Shown: piece by piece, positions 35,495 to 44,614 of the stretch
How positions within the stretch are numbered: the stretch's first letter is position 1
Layout of the letters: every line of letters begins with the position of its first letter
DNA from: Ochrobactrum teleogrylli
Lineage (GTDB): Bacteria > Pseudomonadota > Alphaproteobacteria > Rhizobiales > Rhizobiaceae
NCBI RefSeq assembly: GCF_006376685.1
Contig: NZ_VEWL01000008.1
Coordinates: 1-64,000 of the forward strand
Length of the DNA stretch: 64,000 nucleotides
Direction: 5' to 3'
Notes under the pieces: generated by a model
Seen by the model: only the letters and a program-made list of their open reading frames with translations
What the model was told of the DNA's origin: nothing
Databases searched by the model: none
Translations under genes and position numbers: made by a program

Positions 35495-36868
35495 ATGAGC
35501 ACTTTGCGCATTCTCCCCAGCGCCGATATCCCTGAACTGCCGAACCGCTACAACGGCAAGGTTCGTGAGAATTACGATCTGCCGGACGGCAGCCGTATCA
35601 TCATCTCTACCGACCGGCTGAGCGCCTTCGACGTCATCCTGACATCGATCCCTTTCAAAGGTCAGGTTTTGACGCAGACCGCGTCCTATTGGTTCGAGGA
35701 AACGGCGGATATTTGCCCGAACCACGTTCTGGCTTATCCAGACCCGAATGTCGTCATTGGCAGACGGTTGGACATTCTGCCGGTTGAGGTCGTTGTGCGC
35801 GGCTATCTGGCGGGTACGACCAGCACGTCGATCCTGACGAAGTACCGCAAAGGCGAGCGCCAGATGTATGGCGTCACACTGCCCGATGGTCTGAAGGACA
35901 ATGAAAAGCTGCCGCATCCGATCATCACGCCGACAAGCAAGGCTTTCGACGGCGGACATGATGAGCCCCTTTCCGGTGAGGAAATCCTTGAACAAGGTTT
36001 GCTGACCGCAGAACAATGGGAAACCGTGTCCCGTTATGCGCTGGCGCTTTTCGAGCGTGGACAGGCGCGCGCGGCGGAACATGGATTGATCCTTGTCGAC
36101 ACCAAATACGAGTTTGGAACAGACGCAAGCGGCCGCATCATTCTCGCGGATGAAATTCATACGCCGGATTCAAGCCGGTATTGGATTGCTGACAGCTATG
36201 AAGAGAGTTTCGCTGCGGGAACCCGCCCGGCGAGCTTCGATAAGGATTTCGTGCGCGCCTGGGTCACCGAGCGTTGTGATCCCTATAACGACCCGATCCC
36301 GGAAATTCCGCTTGAACTCATCGAGCAGACCTCGAAGGTCTATATTCAGGCCTACGAACAGATCACCGGCAAGACTTTTGTGCCCGATCTGACAGGCGAG
36401 ACGGTGCTGGACCGCGTTCGCGCCAATCTCGAACCATATTTCGTGAAGAAAGCAAAACCGGCGCGCGCCAAGCCGACCACCCGTGCGCCGCGCAAGAAGG
36501 CTGAACCAAAAGCAGCTGTCGTGAAACCAGTTGCAAAGGAGGCTGCTGTTACCGCTCCGGCTGTTCGTAAGAGATACACACCAGCGGAACGGGCTGCCAT
36601 TCTTGCAGCAGTTGCGAAGGCCACCGAGAACGGCAAAGCTACGCTGAAAGCTGTATTGCAGCATGAAGGCGTCAGCGAGCAAACCTATTACAACTGGAAG
36701 AACGTTGCTGGTAAGTCCGCAGCCCAAGCGGCTATCACACCTTCTGCGGGTGACGATTTGAAAGCGCTTGTGGCGCTGGAAGCGGAAAACCTCAAGCTGC
36801 GCAAGGAATTGGCAGCAAAACTTCGAGCGGAAAATGCGGAATTGCGCAGGCGTCTCGGCAAGGCATAA
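35495..36868 (+). CDS. purC: SAICAR synthetase fused to a basic linker, HTH and coiled coil
   Basis: 457 residues. Residues 1-about 318 are a complete SAICAR synthetase of the longer, yeast-like type ([82 protein letters not shown]), the purine step that adds aspartate to CAIR. The enzyme normally ends here. A Lys/Ala/Pro-rich linker follows (about 319-365), then a transposase-like helix-turn-helix ([20 protein letters not shown] ... [12 protein letters not shown]) and a terminal coiled coil ([20 protein letters not shown]). The frame is continuous with no in-frame stop, and the gene ends at a strong terminator. Whether the tail binds DNA is not known. Confidence 0.88.
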   Translation: MSTLRILPSADIPELPNRYNGKVRENYDLPDGSRIIISTDRLSAFDVILTSIPFKGQVLTQTASYWFEETADICPNHVLAYPDPNVVIGRRLDILPVEVVVRGYLAGTTSTSILTKYRKGERQMYGVTLPDGLKDNEKLPHPIITPTSKAFDGGHDEPLSGEEILEQGLLTAEQWETVSRYALALFERGQARAAEHGLILVDTKYEFGTDASGRIILADEIHTPDSSRYWIADSYEESFAAGTRPASFDKDFVRAWVTERCDPYNDPIPEIPLELIEQTSKVYIQAYEQITGKTFVPDLTGETVLDRVRANLEPYFVKKAKPARAKPTTRAPRKKAEPKAAVVKPVAKEAAVTAPAVRKRYTPAERAAILAAVAKATENGKATLKAVLQHEGVSEQTYYNWKNVAGKSAAQAAITPSAGDDLKALVALEAENLKLRKELAAKLRAENAELRRRLGKA

Positions 36869-36875
36869 CACTTAA

Positions 36876-36908
36876 AAAACAGGCGACCGTAATCAGGTCG
36901 CCTGTTTT
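36876..36908. terminator. bidirectional Rho-independent terminator between purC and hisC
   Basis: AAAACAGGCGACC (36876-36888) and GGTCGCCTGTTTT (36896-36908) pair over 13 bases with a seven-base loop, giving a GC stem flanked by A and T tracts on both strands. It serves both convergent genes. Confidence 0.9.
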
Positions 36909-36929
36909 GCTTTCAGTAGAAATATCGGT

Positions 36930-38054
36930 TCATTGTCCATCGAATATTTGCGCAATCGAACGCATGAAGTGGTCGTTCTCTTCCGGGCTGCCGATGCTGA
37001 CGCGAATAAAATTCGTGTATCCCTGTTGTTTCCATGGTTTGACGATGACGCCGTCGCGTAAAAGCTTCTCGGCGAAAGCAACGGAATCCGTCTTGACGTC
37101 TATGAACAGGAAATTGCCTTTTGACGGAGCGAACCGGATTTGCCGCGTACCGAGGAAATCAGCCACACGGGCCCGCTCACGCAAAGCAAGAGCTACACCT
37201 GCCGCAAGATGTTCGCTGTCACGCCGGGCGATCAATCCAGTCGCCTGTGCAATCGCATTGGCGTTGAAGGGCGTGCGGGCGCGGTCAAGATAACCGCGCA
37301 AGGTGCTGTCGCTTGTGAGGCCGAAGCCAAGACGTGCGCCTGCCAGCCCATAGGCTTTGGAGAATGTTCGAAGCACGATCCAGTTAAGGTCGGTGCCGCG
37401 TAACAGGTCTATGGCTGATGGATAATCATCCCCCGCCGCATATTCGGCATAGGCTTCGTCGAGCACAAGCAAAGTGTTTGGAGATGTCGCATTTATAACC
37501 CGCTGTAGCGCTTCCGGATCGAGCCAGCTTCCGACCGGGTTGAGCGGATTTGCAAACATGACAAGCCGCGGGCCTTTTGCAACGGCGGCCACCAGAGCAT
37601 CGACATCGACGTCCAGTGATTGTTTTACCTCGACCCGCTCGACCACAGCTCCCATGAGCGTCGAATAGTCTTCATGCAAAGGGAAGGATGGGTAAAGCGT
37701 GACGACGCGATCACCGGGGCGAAGCACAGATCGGCAGATGACCCCGATCAGGTCTTCCGATCCGTTGCCCAAGATAACCCGATCCTCCGGCAACTGAAAT
37801 TCCTGCGCTATTTCGAGCGCCAGAGCGCGACCGGACGGGTCAGGATAAAGCCTCAGCAGGTCGTGCACGGAGACGAAGAGTTCTTCTATTTTCGGGGAAG
37901 GACCCAAAGGGTTCTCGTTCGAACCGAGCTTTGCGATTTGTGCCGGATGATAGCGATGTTCGACTTCGGCAATGGTCAGCCCGGCATTATAAGGGCTAAG
38001 GGCGCGTATCTCTGGACGAATCAGACTGTTGAGCGCTGTTTGATCATCGGTCAT
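36930..38054 (-). CDS. hisC: histidinol-phosphate aminotransferase family protein
   Basis: 374 residues, PLP-dependent fold type I. Substrate and cofactor motifs: IAKLGSNENPLGPSPKIEEL, GNGSEDLI, NPLNPVGSW, LDEAYAEYA, and the PLP lysine in TFSKAYGLAGARLGF. ATG at 38054 (MTDDQTAL) has AGGAGA just upstream. It converts imidazole-acetol phosphate and glutamate in histidine synthesis; some rhizobial paralogues act on aromatic amino acids, so the exact substrate is open. It is divergent from the SDR at 38268. The 213 bases between them contain AGAACGTTCT (38105-38114), a perfect palindrome. Confidence 0.87.
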   Translation of the reverse strand: MTDDQTALNSLIRPEIRALSPYNAGLTIAEVEHRYHPAQIAKLGSNENPLGPSPKIEELFVSVHDLLRLYPDPSGRALALEIAQEFQLPEDRVILGNGSEDLIGVICRSVLRPGDRVVTLYPSFPLHEDYSTLMGAVVERVEVKQSLDVDVDALVAAVAKGPRLVMFANPLNPVGSWLDPEALQRVINATSPNTLLVLDEAYAEYAAGDDYPSAIDLLRGTDLNWIVLRTFSKAYGLAGARLGFGLTSDSTLRGYLDRARTPFNANAIAQATGLIARRDSEHLAAGVALALRERARVADFLGTRQIRFAPSKGNFLFIDVKTDSVAFAEKLLRDGVIVKPWKQQGYTNFIRVSIGSPEENDHFMRSIAQIFDGQ

Positions 38055-38131
38055 TTCTCGTTCTCCTCTCATGGCGCGCTCTTGGATGCGGCGCGCCTTG
38101 CTAAAGAACGTTCTAAGACTAAACTCCTATT

Positions 38132-38153
38132 TTGTATATATATGTATAGACAA
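38132..38153. promoter_or_regulatory. AT-rich inverted repeat upstream of the 38268-46406 operon, candidate GntR/HutC operator
   Basis: TTGT (38132) and ACAA (38150) flank TATATATATG, an arrangement loosely resembling the TGTATATACA-type sites of HutC-subfamily regulators. The HutC-family gene is the last gene of the operon starting at 38268. The match is imperfect, and the nearby AGAACGTTCT (38105-38114) is a competing candidate. Confidence 0.35.
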
Positions 38154-38267
38154 GTTCCGAAAAAGATGCCTTTATGTCGGGGAGACCATAAAAAATTGCT
38201 AAACATTACCCGCAGAATGGTTAGAAGTTCTGGCGATGTTTTGTTCAGGCAGGGTCCATAGGGGAAC

Positions 38268-39044
38268 ATGATGCAGGTTTTATCGCTTTTCGACCTTAGC
38301 GGGCGTAAGGCGCTGGTCACTGGCGCGAGCCGGGGACTGGGACAGGCTATTGCCGAGGCTCTGGCATCGGCAGGGGCCGACGTCGCCATAACAGCGCGCA
38401 AGTCCGACGATCTGACCGAAACGGCCTCTCTCATCGCCGCTCTTGGGCGCGCCTGCGTGCCGCTTTCCCTTGATGTGCGGGATGTTGAGGCCTGCGCAGA
38501 CGTGACTGCAGAAGCTGCTGCAAAACTGGGCGGTCTTGATATTCTCGTTAACAATGCCGGTTATGAAGAAATACGACCTTCGCTCGATGTCGATGAAGCG
38601 CTGTGGGACCGCATTGTCTCGACCAATCTGAAGGGCGCATTCTTTTGCGCTCAGGCGGCGGCGCGTCACATGACTGATACCAAAAGCGGCGGCGCAATCA
38701 TCAATCTTTGTTCGCTCACCTCCTATGTTGGCGTACCGACAGCGGCACCTTATGGCTCGTCGAAGTCTGGCCTCATGGGGATGACGCACGCGCTTGCAAC
38801 GGAATGGGCGCCGCACGGCATTCGCGTCAATGGTATCGCGCCCGGCTATTTCCGCACGTCGATGACGGACGTTTTCTATGAAAATGAAGAATGGCAAAAG
38901 TCCATGCTGGATAAAATCCCCCAGGGGCGGTTCGGTCGCATGGATGATGTTGCAGGCGCGGTGGTGTTTCTGGCGAGCACCGCATCCGCTTATATAACGG
39001 GTCAGGTTATCCCCATCGACGGCGGCTATCTGGCATCGATCTAG
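38268..39044 (+). CDS. SDR family oxidoreductase (candidate DHPS 2-dehydrogenase HpsO-like)
   Basis: 258 residues. NAD(P) motif ALVTGASRGLGQAIA, NNAG motif, catalytic Ser in NLCSLTSYVG and YGSSK, and the usual C-terminal GRFGRMDDVAGAVVFLASTA. Sequence alone places it with FabG or gluconate-5-dehydrogenase-like reductases. It is the first gene of a run with a PotABCD-like importer, a HisD-like dehydrogenase and a zinc alcohol dehydrogenase. In DHPS (2,3-dihydroxypropane-1-sulfonate) pathways an SDR and an ADH interconvert the two enantiomers before HpsN. That role is inferred from context. Confidence 0.83.
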   Translation: MMQVLSLFDLSGRKALVTGASRGLGQAIAEALASAGADVAITARKSDDLTETASLIAALGRACVPLSLDVRDVEACADVTAEAAAKLGGLDILVNNAGYEEIRPSLDVDEALWDRIVSTNLKGAFFCAQAAARHMTDTKSGGAIINLCSLTSYVGVPTAAPYGSSKSGLMGMTHALATEWAPHGIRVNGIAPGYFRTSMTDVFYENEEWQKSMLDKIPQGRFGRMDDVAGAVVFLASTASAYITGQVIPIDGGYLASI

Positions 39045-39123
39045 CGTTTCGGCTCCCCGAAACTGACGTGAGACACTTACGACCGGCGTTTTCAAACGCT
39101 TCTGAATGAAACGGGAAACATCA

Positions 39124-40260
39124 ATGAAATCCACCGGAAACGGAACTGGCCCCAATGCCAAGATCGGACCGGCTGCCGTCTCGGCCAAGAATGTCAGCAT
39201 GATCTATAACGGCTTCCATGCCGTTCGGTCGGCTTCATTCGATCTCGATCAGGGACGTTTCCTGACCATTCTCGGGCCATCCGGTTCGGGCAAAACAACC
39301 CTGCTTCGGCTGATCGCTGGTTTTCAACGCCCAAGTGTCGGCGAAATTTTCATCAATGGCCAGGCTGTCAGTGCGGTTCCGTCGCATAAGCGTTCGATCG
39401 GCATGGTGTTCCAGAAGCTTGCCTTGTTTCCGCACATGACAGCAGCGGAAAATGTGGCTTTTCCGCTCAAGATGCGCCGTTTCGATGCCCGGACTATCCC
39501 GGAAAGGGTCGAGCGCTATCTCGATCTGGTTCGTTTGGGCGGGCTCGGCAACAGACGCGTTCATGAGCTCTCCGGCGGCCAGCAACAGCGCGTCGCCATT
39601 GCCAGAGCCTTGGTGTTCGAGCCTGATCTTCTGCTGCTTGATGAACCGCTGGCCGCGCTTGACCGCAAGCTTCGTGAAGAAATGCAGCTTGAATTTCGCC
39701 GCATCCAGCGCGAACTGGGTGTCACCACGATTAACGTCACCCATGACCAGCGTGAAGCACTGGTCGTGTCGGATGAAATCATCGTTATGGATGGCGGTGA
39801 AATACAACAGATGGCAAGGCCGTCGGAAACCTATCGCAACCCGTCCAACGCTTTTGTCGCGAATTTCATCGGGGTTACCAATTTCATCACCGGGAAAGCT
39901 GCGTCCGTGGACGGCAGTATCGTGCAGGTGGATGCGGGGCCGAAGCTTGTTGGTATGTTGGGTGACGGTCAAAAGCCAGTCGCCGCAGGCGATGGTGTTT
40001 CTGGTGCCATTCGCGCCGAACAAATCCGTATCGGTTCAAATGCTGAAGGTGCTGCCGGGCTGGATACCACGCTTGAAGGTGTTGTCACCGACGCAATCTT
40101 TGAAGGTGAGCGCATTGTGTATGAAGTGCGCGTACCGGCGCTGGGCGATGCCTTGATGCGCGTGTTCGATCACGATCCGGTCGGACACAGCCAGTTTGAA
40201 GAAGGCGCGACCGTCACGCTCGGCTGGAATGCACGCGATCTCATCGTTTTTGCAGCATAA
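39124..40260 (+). CDS. PotA-type ABC transporter ATP-binding protein
   Basis: 378 residues. Walker A GPSGSGKTT, Q-loop GMVFQKLALFPHMTAAENVA, signature [16 protein letters not shown], Walker B LLLLDEPLAALDRKLREEMQ, H-loop NVTHDQREAL, then a C-terminal TOBE domain. The ATG at 39124 has GGGA about 9 bases upstream; an in-frame ATG at 39106 is less likely. The family is annotated as spermidine/putrescine importers but covers many small charged solutes. Confidence 0.88.
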   Translation: MKSTGNGTGPNAKIGPAAVSAKNVSMIYNGFHAVRSASFDLDQGRFLTILGPSGSGKTTLLRLIAGFQRPSVGEIFINGQAVSAVPSHKRSIGMVFQKLALFPHMTAAENVAFPLKMRRFDARTIPERVERYLDLVRLGGLGNRRVHELSGGQQQRVAIARALVFEPDLLLLDEPLAALDRKLREEMQLEFRRIQRELGVTTINVTHDQREALVVSDEIIVMDGGEIQQMARPSETYRNPSNAFVANFIGVTNFITGKAASVDGSIVQVDAGPKLVGMLGDGQKPVAAGDGVSGAIRAEQIRIGSNAEGAAGLDTTLEGVVTDAIFEGERIVYEVRVPALGDALMRVFDHDPVGHSQFEEGATVTLGWNARDLIVFAA

Positions 40261-40304
40261 AATGAACACCAGATTACAGACAAAACCCTAGAGGAGAGAA
40301 CATA

Positions 40305-41420
40305 ATGAGCGCTGTGAAGAAGCCCTTTTTGATACTCGACCGCCGCCGCTTTCTGCAAAGCGCAGGCGCGATGGCCGCTGCTGCCGGAACCACCTCGCTT
40401 GGCCTTTCCCGCGCTTTCGCGGAAGAGCCTGCAAAGCCGAAAGAACTCATCGTGCGCGCCTGGGGTGGCAGCTGGGTTGATGCGCTGAAGGCGGGCGTTT
40501 CCGATCCATTTACGGCGAAGACCGGCATTTCAATCCGCCACGATCTGACGGAAGACAATGAAATTCAGCCGAAGCTTTGGGCAGCGGTAGCGCAGAAGCG
40601 TATTCCGCCGATCCATGTCAACTGGGATACGACGACCAATGCAACCAAATCGGCATTGCGTGGCGTGACGGAAGATCTGTCGGACCTGTCCAATCTGAAA
40701 AACACTACCGATCTTGCCAAGCCGGTCGGCCTCGACGGTTATCCGATCGTCAATACCTATGGCTATGTCTATGTGCTGGCTTATCGCCCGGAAGCATTCC
40801 CGGATGGCCCGCCGAAGTCGTGGCATGCTCTGCTTGATCCGAAGTTCAAGGGACGCATCGCGCTTTACAATGACGGCATTGGTTTCCACTTCCCGGCACA
40901 GGTTGCCGGGGGCGGCAAGCTGGAAGACATTCCGGGCAATATGCAGGCAGCCTGGGATTTCATCGCCAAGGTGAAGCAGCAGCAGCCGCTGCTCGGTGAA
41001 GACCCGGATTTCACCACCTGGTTCCAGAAGGGTGAAATCGATCTCGCCTGCACCATTTCGACCAATGCGCGCGAAGCCCAGAAAAACGGTGTCAAGATCG
41101 ACTGGACCGTGCCTGAAGAAGGCGCGAAGTTCGACACCGATGGTTTGTGGATTCCAAAGGGTCTGCCGGAAAACGAGCTCTACTGGGCCAAGGAATATAT
41201 CAACTTCGCTCTGACCAAGGATGCGCAGCAGGTCTGGCTCGACGGCCTCGGCCTGCCGGGTGTGGTGCCGGGTCTGACGCCGCCCGCCGATCTGGTGAAC
41301 GATCCGGCTTATCCGACCAAGGACGAGGATTTCAAGCATCTCATCCGCATCTCGGCCAAGGTACAGGTTGAGAACGAGAGCGAGTGGTTCTCCAAGTTCA
41401 AAGCGATCATGCAGGGCTGA
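40305..41420 (+). CDS. PotD-like ABC transporter substrate-binding protein (Tat signal)
   Basis: 371 residues. N-terminal twin-arginine signal (DRRRFLQSAGAMAAAAGTTS). Mature part of the PotD/PotF family (LIVRAWGGSWVDALKAGVSD, GVTEDLSDLSNLKNTTDLAK, WIPKGLPENELYWAKEYINF). GAGGAGAG lies upstream of the ATG. The acidic polyamine-binding residues cannot be judged by eye; given the neighbouring HisD-like and alcohol dehydrogenases, a polyol sulfonate or related small solute is a plausible ligand in place of a polyamine. Confidence 0.87.
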   Translation: MSAVKKPFLILDRRRFLQSAGAMAAAAGTTSLGLSRAFAEEPAKPKELIVRAWGGSWVDALKAGVSDPFTAKTGISIRHDLTEDNEIQPKLWAAVAQKRIPPIHVNWDTTTNATKSALRGVTEDLSDLSNLKNTTDLAKPVGLDGYPIVNTYGYVYVLAYRPEAFPDGPPKSWHALLDPKFKGRIALYNDGIGFHFPAQVAGGGKLEDIPGNMQAAWDFIAKVKQQQPLLGEDPDFTTWFQKGEIDLACTISTNAREAQKNGVKIDWTVPEEGAKFDTDGLWIPKGLPENELYWAKEYINFALTKDAQQVWLDGLGLPGVVPGLTPPADLVNDPAYPTKDEDFKHLIRISAKVQVENESEWFSKFKAIMQG

Positions 41421-41504
41421 TCCAGCTCGATAGACAACAAGGATCGCCCGATGAGGGCGATCCCTATGCCCGATATCTCAAGGCAAATATTCAGGAATTG
41501 AAAC

Positions 41505-42449
41505 ATGCGAGCGGCACGCTCTGCCTATCCGGTGGTTTGGCGTATCATGGATGCGCTGGAAGCAATCGCAGCCTTTCTATGGCCCGCGCGGTTTAACCGT
41601 GCTGTGCCCTATCTGATGCTGTTTCCGGCCATCGTGTTGGTGGGCTTGCTGGTGCTCGGCCTGATCCAGATAGCAGACACCAGCCTGCGTACACTCGACA
41701 CGTCGACATTCCTGATGTCGGACTATTACACGCTTGCCAACTACAAGCGCGCACTGACGGAATCCCTCTTTGCGACAGTTGCCTGGCGCAGCCTTTTCGG
41801 ATCTCTCGTCGTTACGCTTTTCACGCTCATTCTGGCGTTTCCCTATGCCTATCTGATGGTCAGAACGCCTTCGGCAGCCTTGCGTAAATTCCTGCTGATC
41901 GCGCTTTTTCTGCCATTCTTCATCGGGCAGGTGGTGCGGGCTTATGGCTGGCTCATCATTCTGGGCAATCAGGGCATGGTGAATGAGGCGCTCGGTCTCG
42001 TCGGCATCGCACCCTTGCGCCTGCTTTATAACTATCCGGCAGTTCTGTTCGGACTTGTGCAATATATGCTGCCATTCGCGGTCCTGATGCTGGCGCCGGC
42101 GCTGACGGCCATACCAGAAGAAATGGAAGCGGCGGCAAGTTCGCTTGGTGCGAACTGGATGCGGACATTTGCGCATGTTGTGCTGCCCATGGCGCGTCCC
42201 GGCCTGATTGGCGCGGGGCTGGTGGTGATGACGCTTTCGCTGACCGATTTTGCCATTCCGGCAATCCTTGGTGGCGGCTCTCAGGACTTTATCGCCAACG
42301 CCATTTATGACCAGTTCTTCCGCACATCCGATCAGGGGCTGGGCGCGACTTTGGCGCTGCTGCTGGTCGGTGTCGGTTCCATTCTTGTCGGGATCGTCTT
42401 TACCCTGTTCGGTGCGGGAACGCTCGCCATGGGGAGGGCGCGCAAATGA
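41505..42449 (+). CDS. PotB-type ABC transporter permease
   Basis: 314 residues, about six membrane segments (YLMLFPAIVLVGLLVLGLIQ first). The EAA loop reads EEMEAAASSLGANWMRTFAH followed by VVLPMARPGLIGAGLVV. A polar N-terminus of about 35 residues precedes the first segment. Its stop overlaps the next permease by four bases. It forms a heterodimer with the 42446 product. Confidence 0.88.
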   Translation: MRAARSAYPVVWRIMDALEAIAAFLWPARFNRAVPYLMLFPAIVLVGLLVLGLIQIADTSLRTLDTSTFLMSDYYTLANYKRALTESLFATVAWRSLFGSLVVTLFTLILAFPYAYLMVRTPSAALRKFLLIALFLPFFIGQVVRAYGWLIILGNQGMVNEALGLVGIAPLRLLYNYPAVLFGLVQYMLPFAVLMLAPALTAIPEEMEAAASSLGANWMRTFAHVVLPMARPGLIGAGLVVMTLSLTDFAIPAILGGGSQDFIANAIYDQFFRTSDQGLGATLALLLVGVGSILVGIVFTLFGAGTLAMGRARK

Positions 42450-43246
42450 CCGCTCCATTGTCCAAGTCTGTCGTTATCTGGACCTTTGTAATTGCGGTGC
42501 TGGTGCTTCTCTCTGCACCAACAATCGTGGTTCTTGGAGCGTCCTTCACGTCGGGCAATATGATCACCTTCCCGCCCGAAGGGTTTTCCTTGAAATGGTA
42601 TCAGAAGATCGTCGGGACAAGCGATTTGTGGGATGCATTCCTGCGTTCCCTCTATGTATCCTTCATTTGCACAATCGTCGCTATTCCTGTCGGAACGCTG
42701 GCCGGTATCGCGCTGGCCAAATATGCGGTGCGCTTTGAAAAGACGATCCAGATTTATCTGCTGTTGCCCTTCACGATCCCGCTGATCGGTTCTGGTATCG
42801 GCCTGATGCTGGTCTTCGGGCATGCCGGTATTCTGGGTCAACTTTGGCCAGTCGGGATTGCAGCCTGCGTCATCAATCTGCCTTTCATGATCTGGGCTGT
42901 GACGGCAAGTGCGGCCAATCTCGATGCTGACCTTGAACTGGCCGCCGCAAATTGCGGGGCAGGGCCGATATCGACATTTTTCTTTGTGACGCTCCCGGTC
43001 GTGGTGCCGGGTGTAATCAGCGGATCGCTGCTGATGTTCATTCTGGCGCTCAACGAATTTCTGGTGAGCCTGCTTCTGGTTGACGCCCGGATCGTCACCC
43101 TGCCGGTGCAAATCTACAATTCGATCCGATCCATCATCACGCCTGACCTCGCAGCGATTTCCGTGGTTTTCATCGCCTGCGCCGCGTTTGCTATCTTCCT
43201 GCTCGACCGTCTGGTCGGGCTCGACATTTTCCTGAAATCGAAATGA
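42446..43246 (+). CDS. PotC-type ABC transporter permease
   Basis: 266 residues, about six membrane segments (VVIWTFVIAVLVLLSAPTIV first). EAA loop LDADLELAAANCGAGPISTF followed by FFVTLPVVVPGVISGSLL, and FILALNEFLVSLLLVDARI near the C-terminus. It begins inside the stop of the upstream permease gene. The HisD-like gene follows after 38 bases with its own ribosome site. Confidence 0.88.
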   Translation: MTAPLSKSVVIWTFVIAVLVLLSAPTIVVLGASFTSGNMITFPPEGFSLKWYQKIVGTSDLWDAFLRSLYVSFICTIVAIPVGTLAGIALAKYAVRFEKTIQIYLLLPFTIPLIGSGIGLMLVFGHAGILGQLWPVGIAACVINLPFMIWAVTASAANLDADLELAAANCGAGPISTFFFVTLPVVVPGVISGSLLMFILALNEFLVSLLLVDARIVTLPVQIYNSIRSIITPDLAAISVVFIACAAFAIFLLDRLVGLDIFLKSK

Positions 43247-43284
43247 TCAGCTGCGTCCCCACCGCAGCGAGCAAGGAGCCGACT

Positions 43285-44601
43285 ATGTCCGATGTAACCT
43301 TTCACGAACTGGCAAAGCTGGACGACGCCAAGCGCGCGGAGCTTTTGAAGCGTTCGGAAACCGATCTCTCAGGCTTTATCGAGAAAGTGAAACCGATCAT
43401 AGAAGCCGTTCGCACGGATGGCGACGCCGCATTGGTGCGGTTTGCACGTGATCTGGACAAGGCCGAAGTCGATCCTGCCAACATCAAGGCAACCGAGGCG
43501 GAATTTGACGCTGCTTTCGACAAGGTCGAAAAAGATGTGATCGAAGCCATTCAATTCGGCATCGACAATATCCGTCACTTCCATGAAGAGCAGAAGCCGG
43601 AAGCGATGTGGCTGAAGGAAATGCGTCCCGGCGCCTATGCTGGCGACCGCTTTACGCCCATCCGTTCGGTAGCGCTCTACATCCCGCGCGGGAAGGGCGC
43701 ATTTCCGTCTGTCACCATGATGACCGCAGTGCCTGCTGTGGTTGCCGGTGTGCCGGAACTGGCGATCGTTACCCCGCCGACGCCGGATGGCTCGGTCGAT
43801 GCCGCCACGCTCGTCGCTGCACGTCTGGCCGGTGTCGAAACCGTCTATAAGGTTGGCGGCGCGCAGGCCGTTGCAGCGGTTGCTTATGGAACGGAGACCG
43901 TGAAACCTGCGCTTAAAATCGTTGGTCCGGGTAGTCCATGGGTTGTCGCCGCGAAGCGCCTCCTTGGTGGTGTCATCGATCCGGGTCTCCCCGCAGGTCC
44001 TTCCGAAGCAGTGATTTTCGCCGACGATACCGTCAAGGGCGGTCTGGCCGCGCTCGACCTTTTGATCGAAGCCGAGCACGGTCCGGATTCATCTGCATGG
44101 CTTGTTACGCATAGCCGTCGTGTGGTGGAAGAAGCGCTAGCCGCTCTGCCGGATCATTGGGCACGCATGACGGAGCAGCGGGTTGGTTTTTCCAAGACCG
44201 TTCTGACCGGCAAATATGGTGGTATCGTCCTGACCTCATCGGTCGAGGAAAGCTATCGCTTCATCAATGATTACGCGCCCGAACATCTGGAGCTTCTTTC
44301 GACCGACCCGTTTGCGCATCTTGGCCACATTACCGAGGCTGCGGAAATCCTTATGGGGCCGCATACGCCGGTGGTTATCGGTAATTTCGGCCTCGGACCC
44401 AATGCCGTGCTGCCAACCAGCCGCTGGGCGCGCACCTATGGCCCGCTTTCTGTGACCGATTTCGTCAAGCGTTGTTCCATCGGCTATGTGACGGCTTCCG
44501 CTTATCCGGAATTCGCCAAGCACGCCCGCACGCTCGCCCGTTATGAAGGCTTCTCGTCTCACGAAAATGCCGTTTCGGAAATCCGCAAAGACTATCTTTA
44601 A
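43285..44601 (+). CDS. HisD-family dehydrogenase, probable sulfopropanediol 3-dehydrogenase (HpsN-like)
   Basis: 438 residues of the histidinol dehydrogenase family. The catalytic pair Glu333-His334 (DYAPEHLEL), His265, Asp392 (VTDFVKR) and His426 (EGFSSHENAV) are conserved. The first zinc ligand, Gln259 of E. coli HisD (QAEHGPDS), is Glu262 here (IEAEHGPDS). Its neighbours are an importer, an SDR, an alcohol dehydrogenase and a GntR regulator, not his genes. Such HisD paralogues include HpsN, which oxidises (R)-DHPS to (R)-sulfolactate in two NAD steps. AAGGAG precedes the ATG at 43285. A true histidinol dehydrogenase remains the alternative. Confidence 0.82.
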   Translation: MSDVTFHELAKLDDAKRAELLKRSETDLSGFIEKVKPIIEAVRTDGDAALVRFARDLDKAEVDPANIKATEAEFDAAFDKVEKDVIEAIQFGIDNIRHFHEEQKPEAMWLKEMRPGAYAGDRFTPIRSVALYIPRGKGAFPSVTMMTAVPAVVAGVPELAIVTPPTPDGSVDAATLVAARLAGVETVYKVGGAQAVAAVAYGTETVKPALKIVGPGSPWVVAAKRLLGGVIDPGLPAGPSEAVIFADDTVKGGLAALDLLIEAEHGPDSSAWLVTHSRRVVEEALAALPDHWARMTEQRVGFSKTVLTGKYGGIVLTSSVEESYRFINDYAPEHLELLSTDPFAHLGHITEAAEILMGPHTPVVIGNFGLGPNAVLPTSRWARTYGPLSVTDFVKRCSIGYVTASAYPEFAKHARTLARYEGFSSHENAVSEIRKDYL

Positions 44602-44614
44602 GAAAGTGCGCGCA

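Noticed and set aside
36930-44601. hisC and hisD near each other, suggesting a histidine biosynthesis region
   Set aside because: They are on opposite strands, separated by a transporter, and the HisD-like protein has a changed zinc ligand and catabolic neighbours; no other his gene is present.
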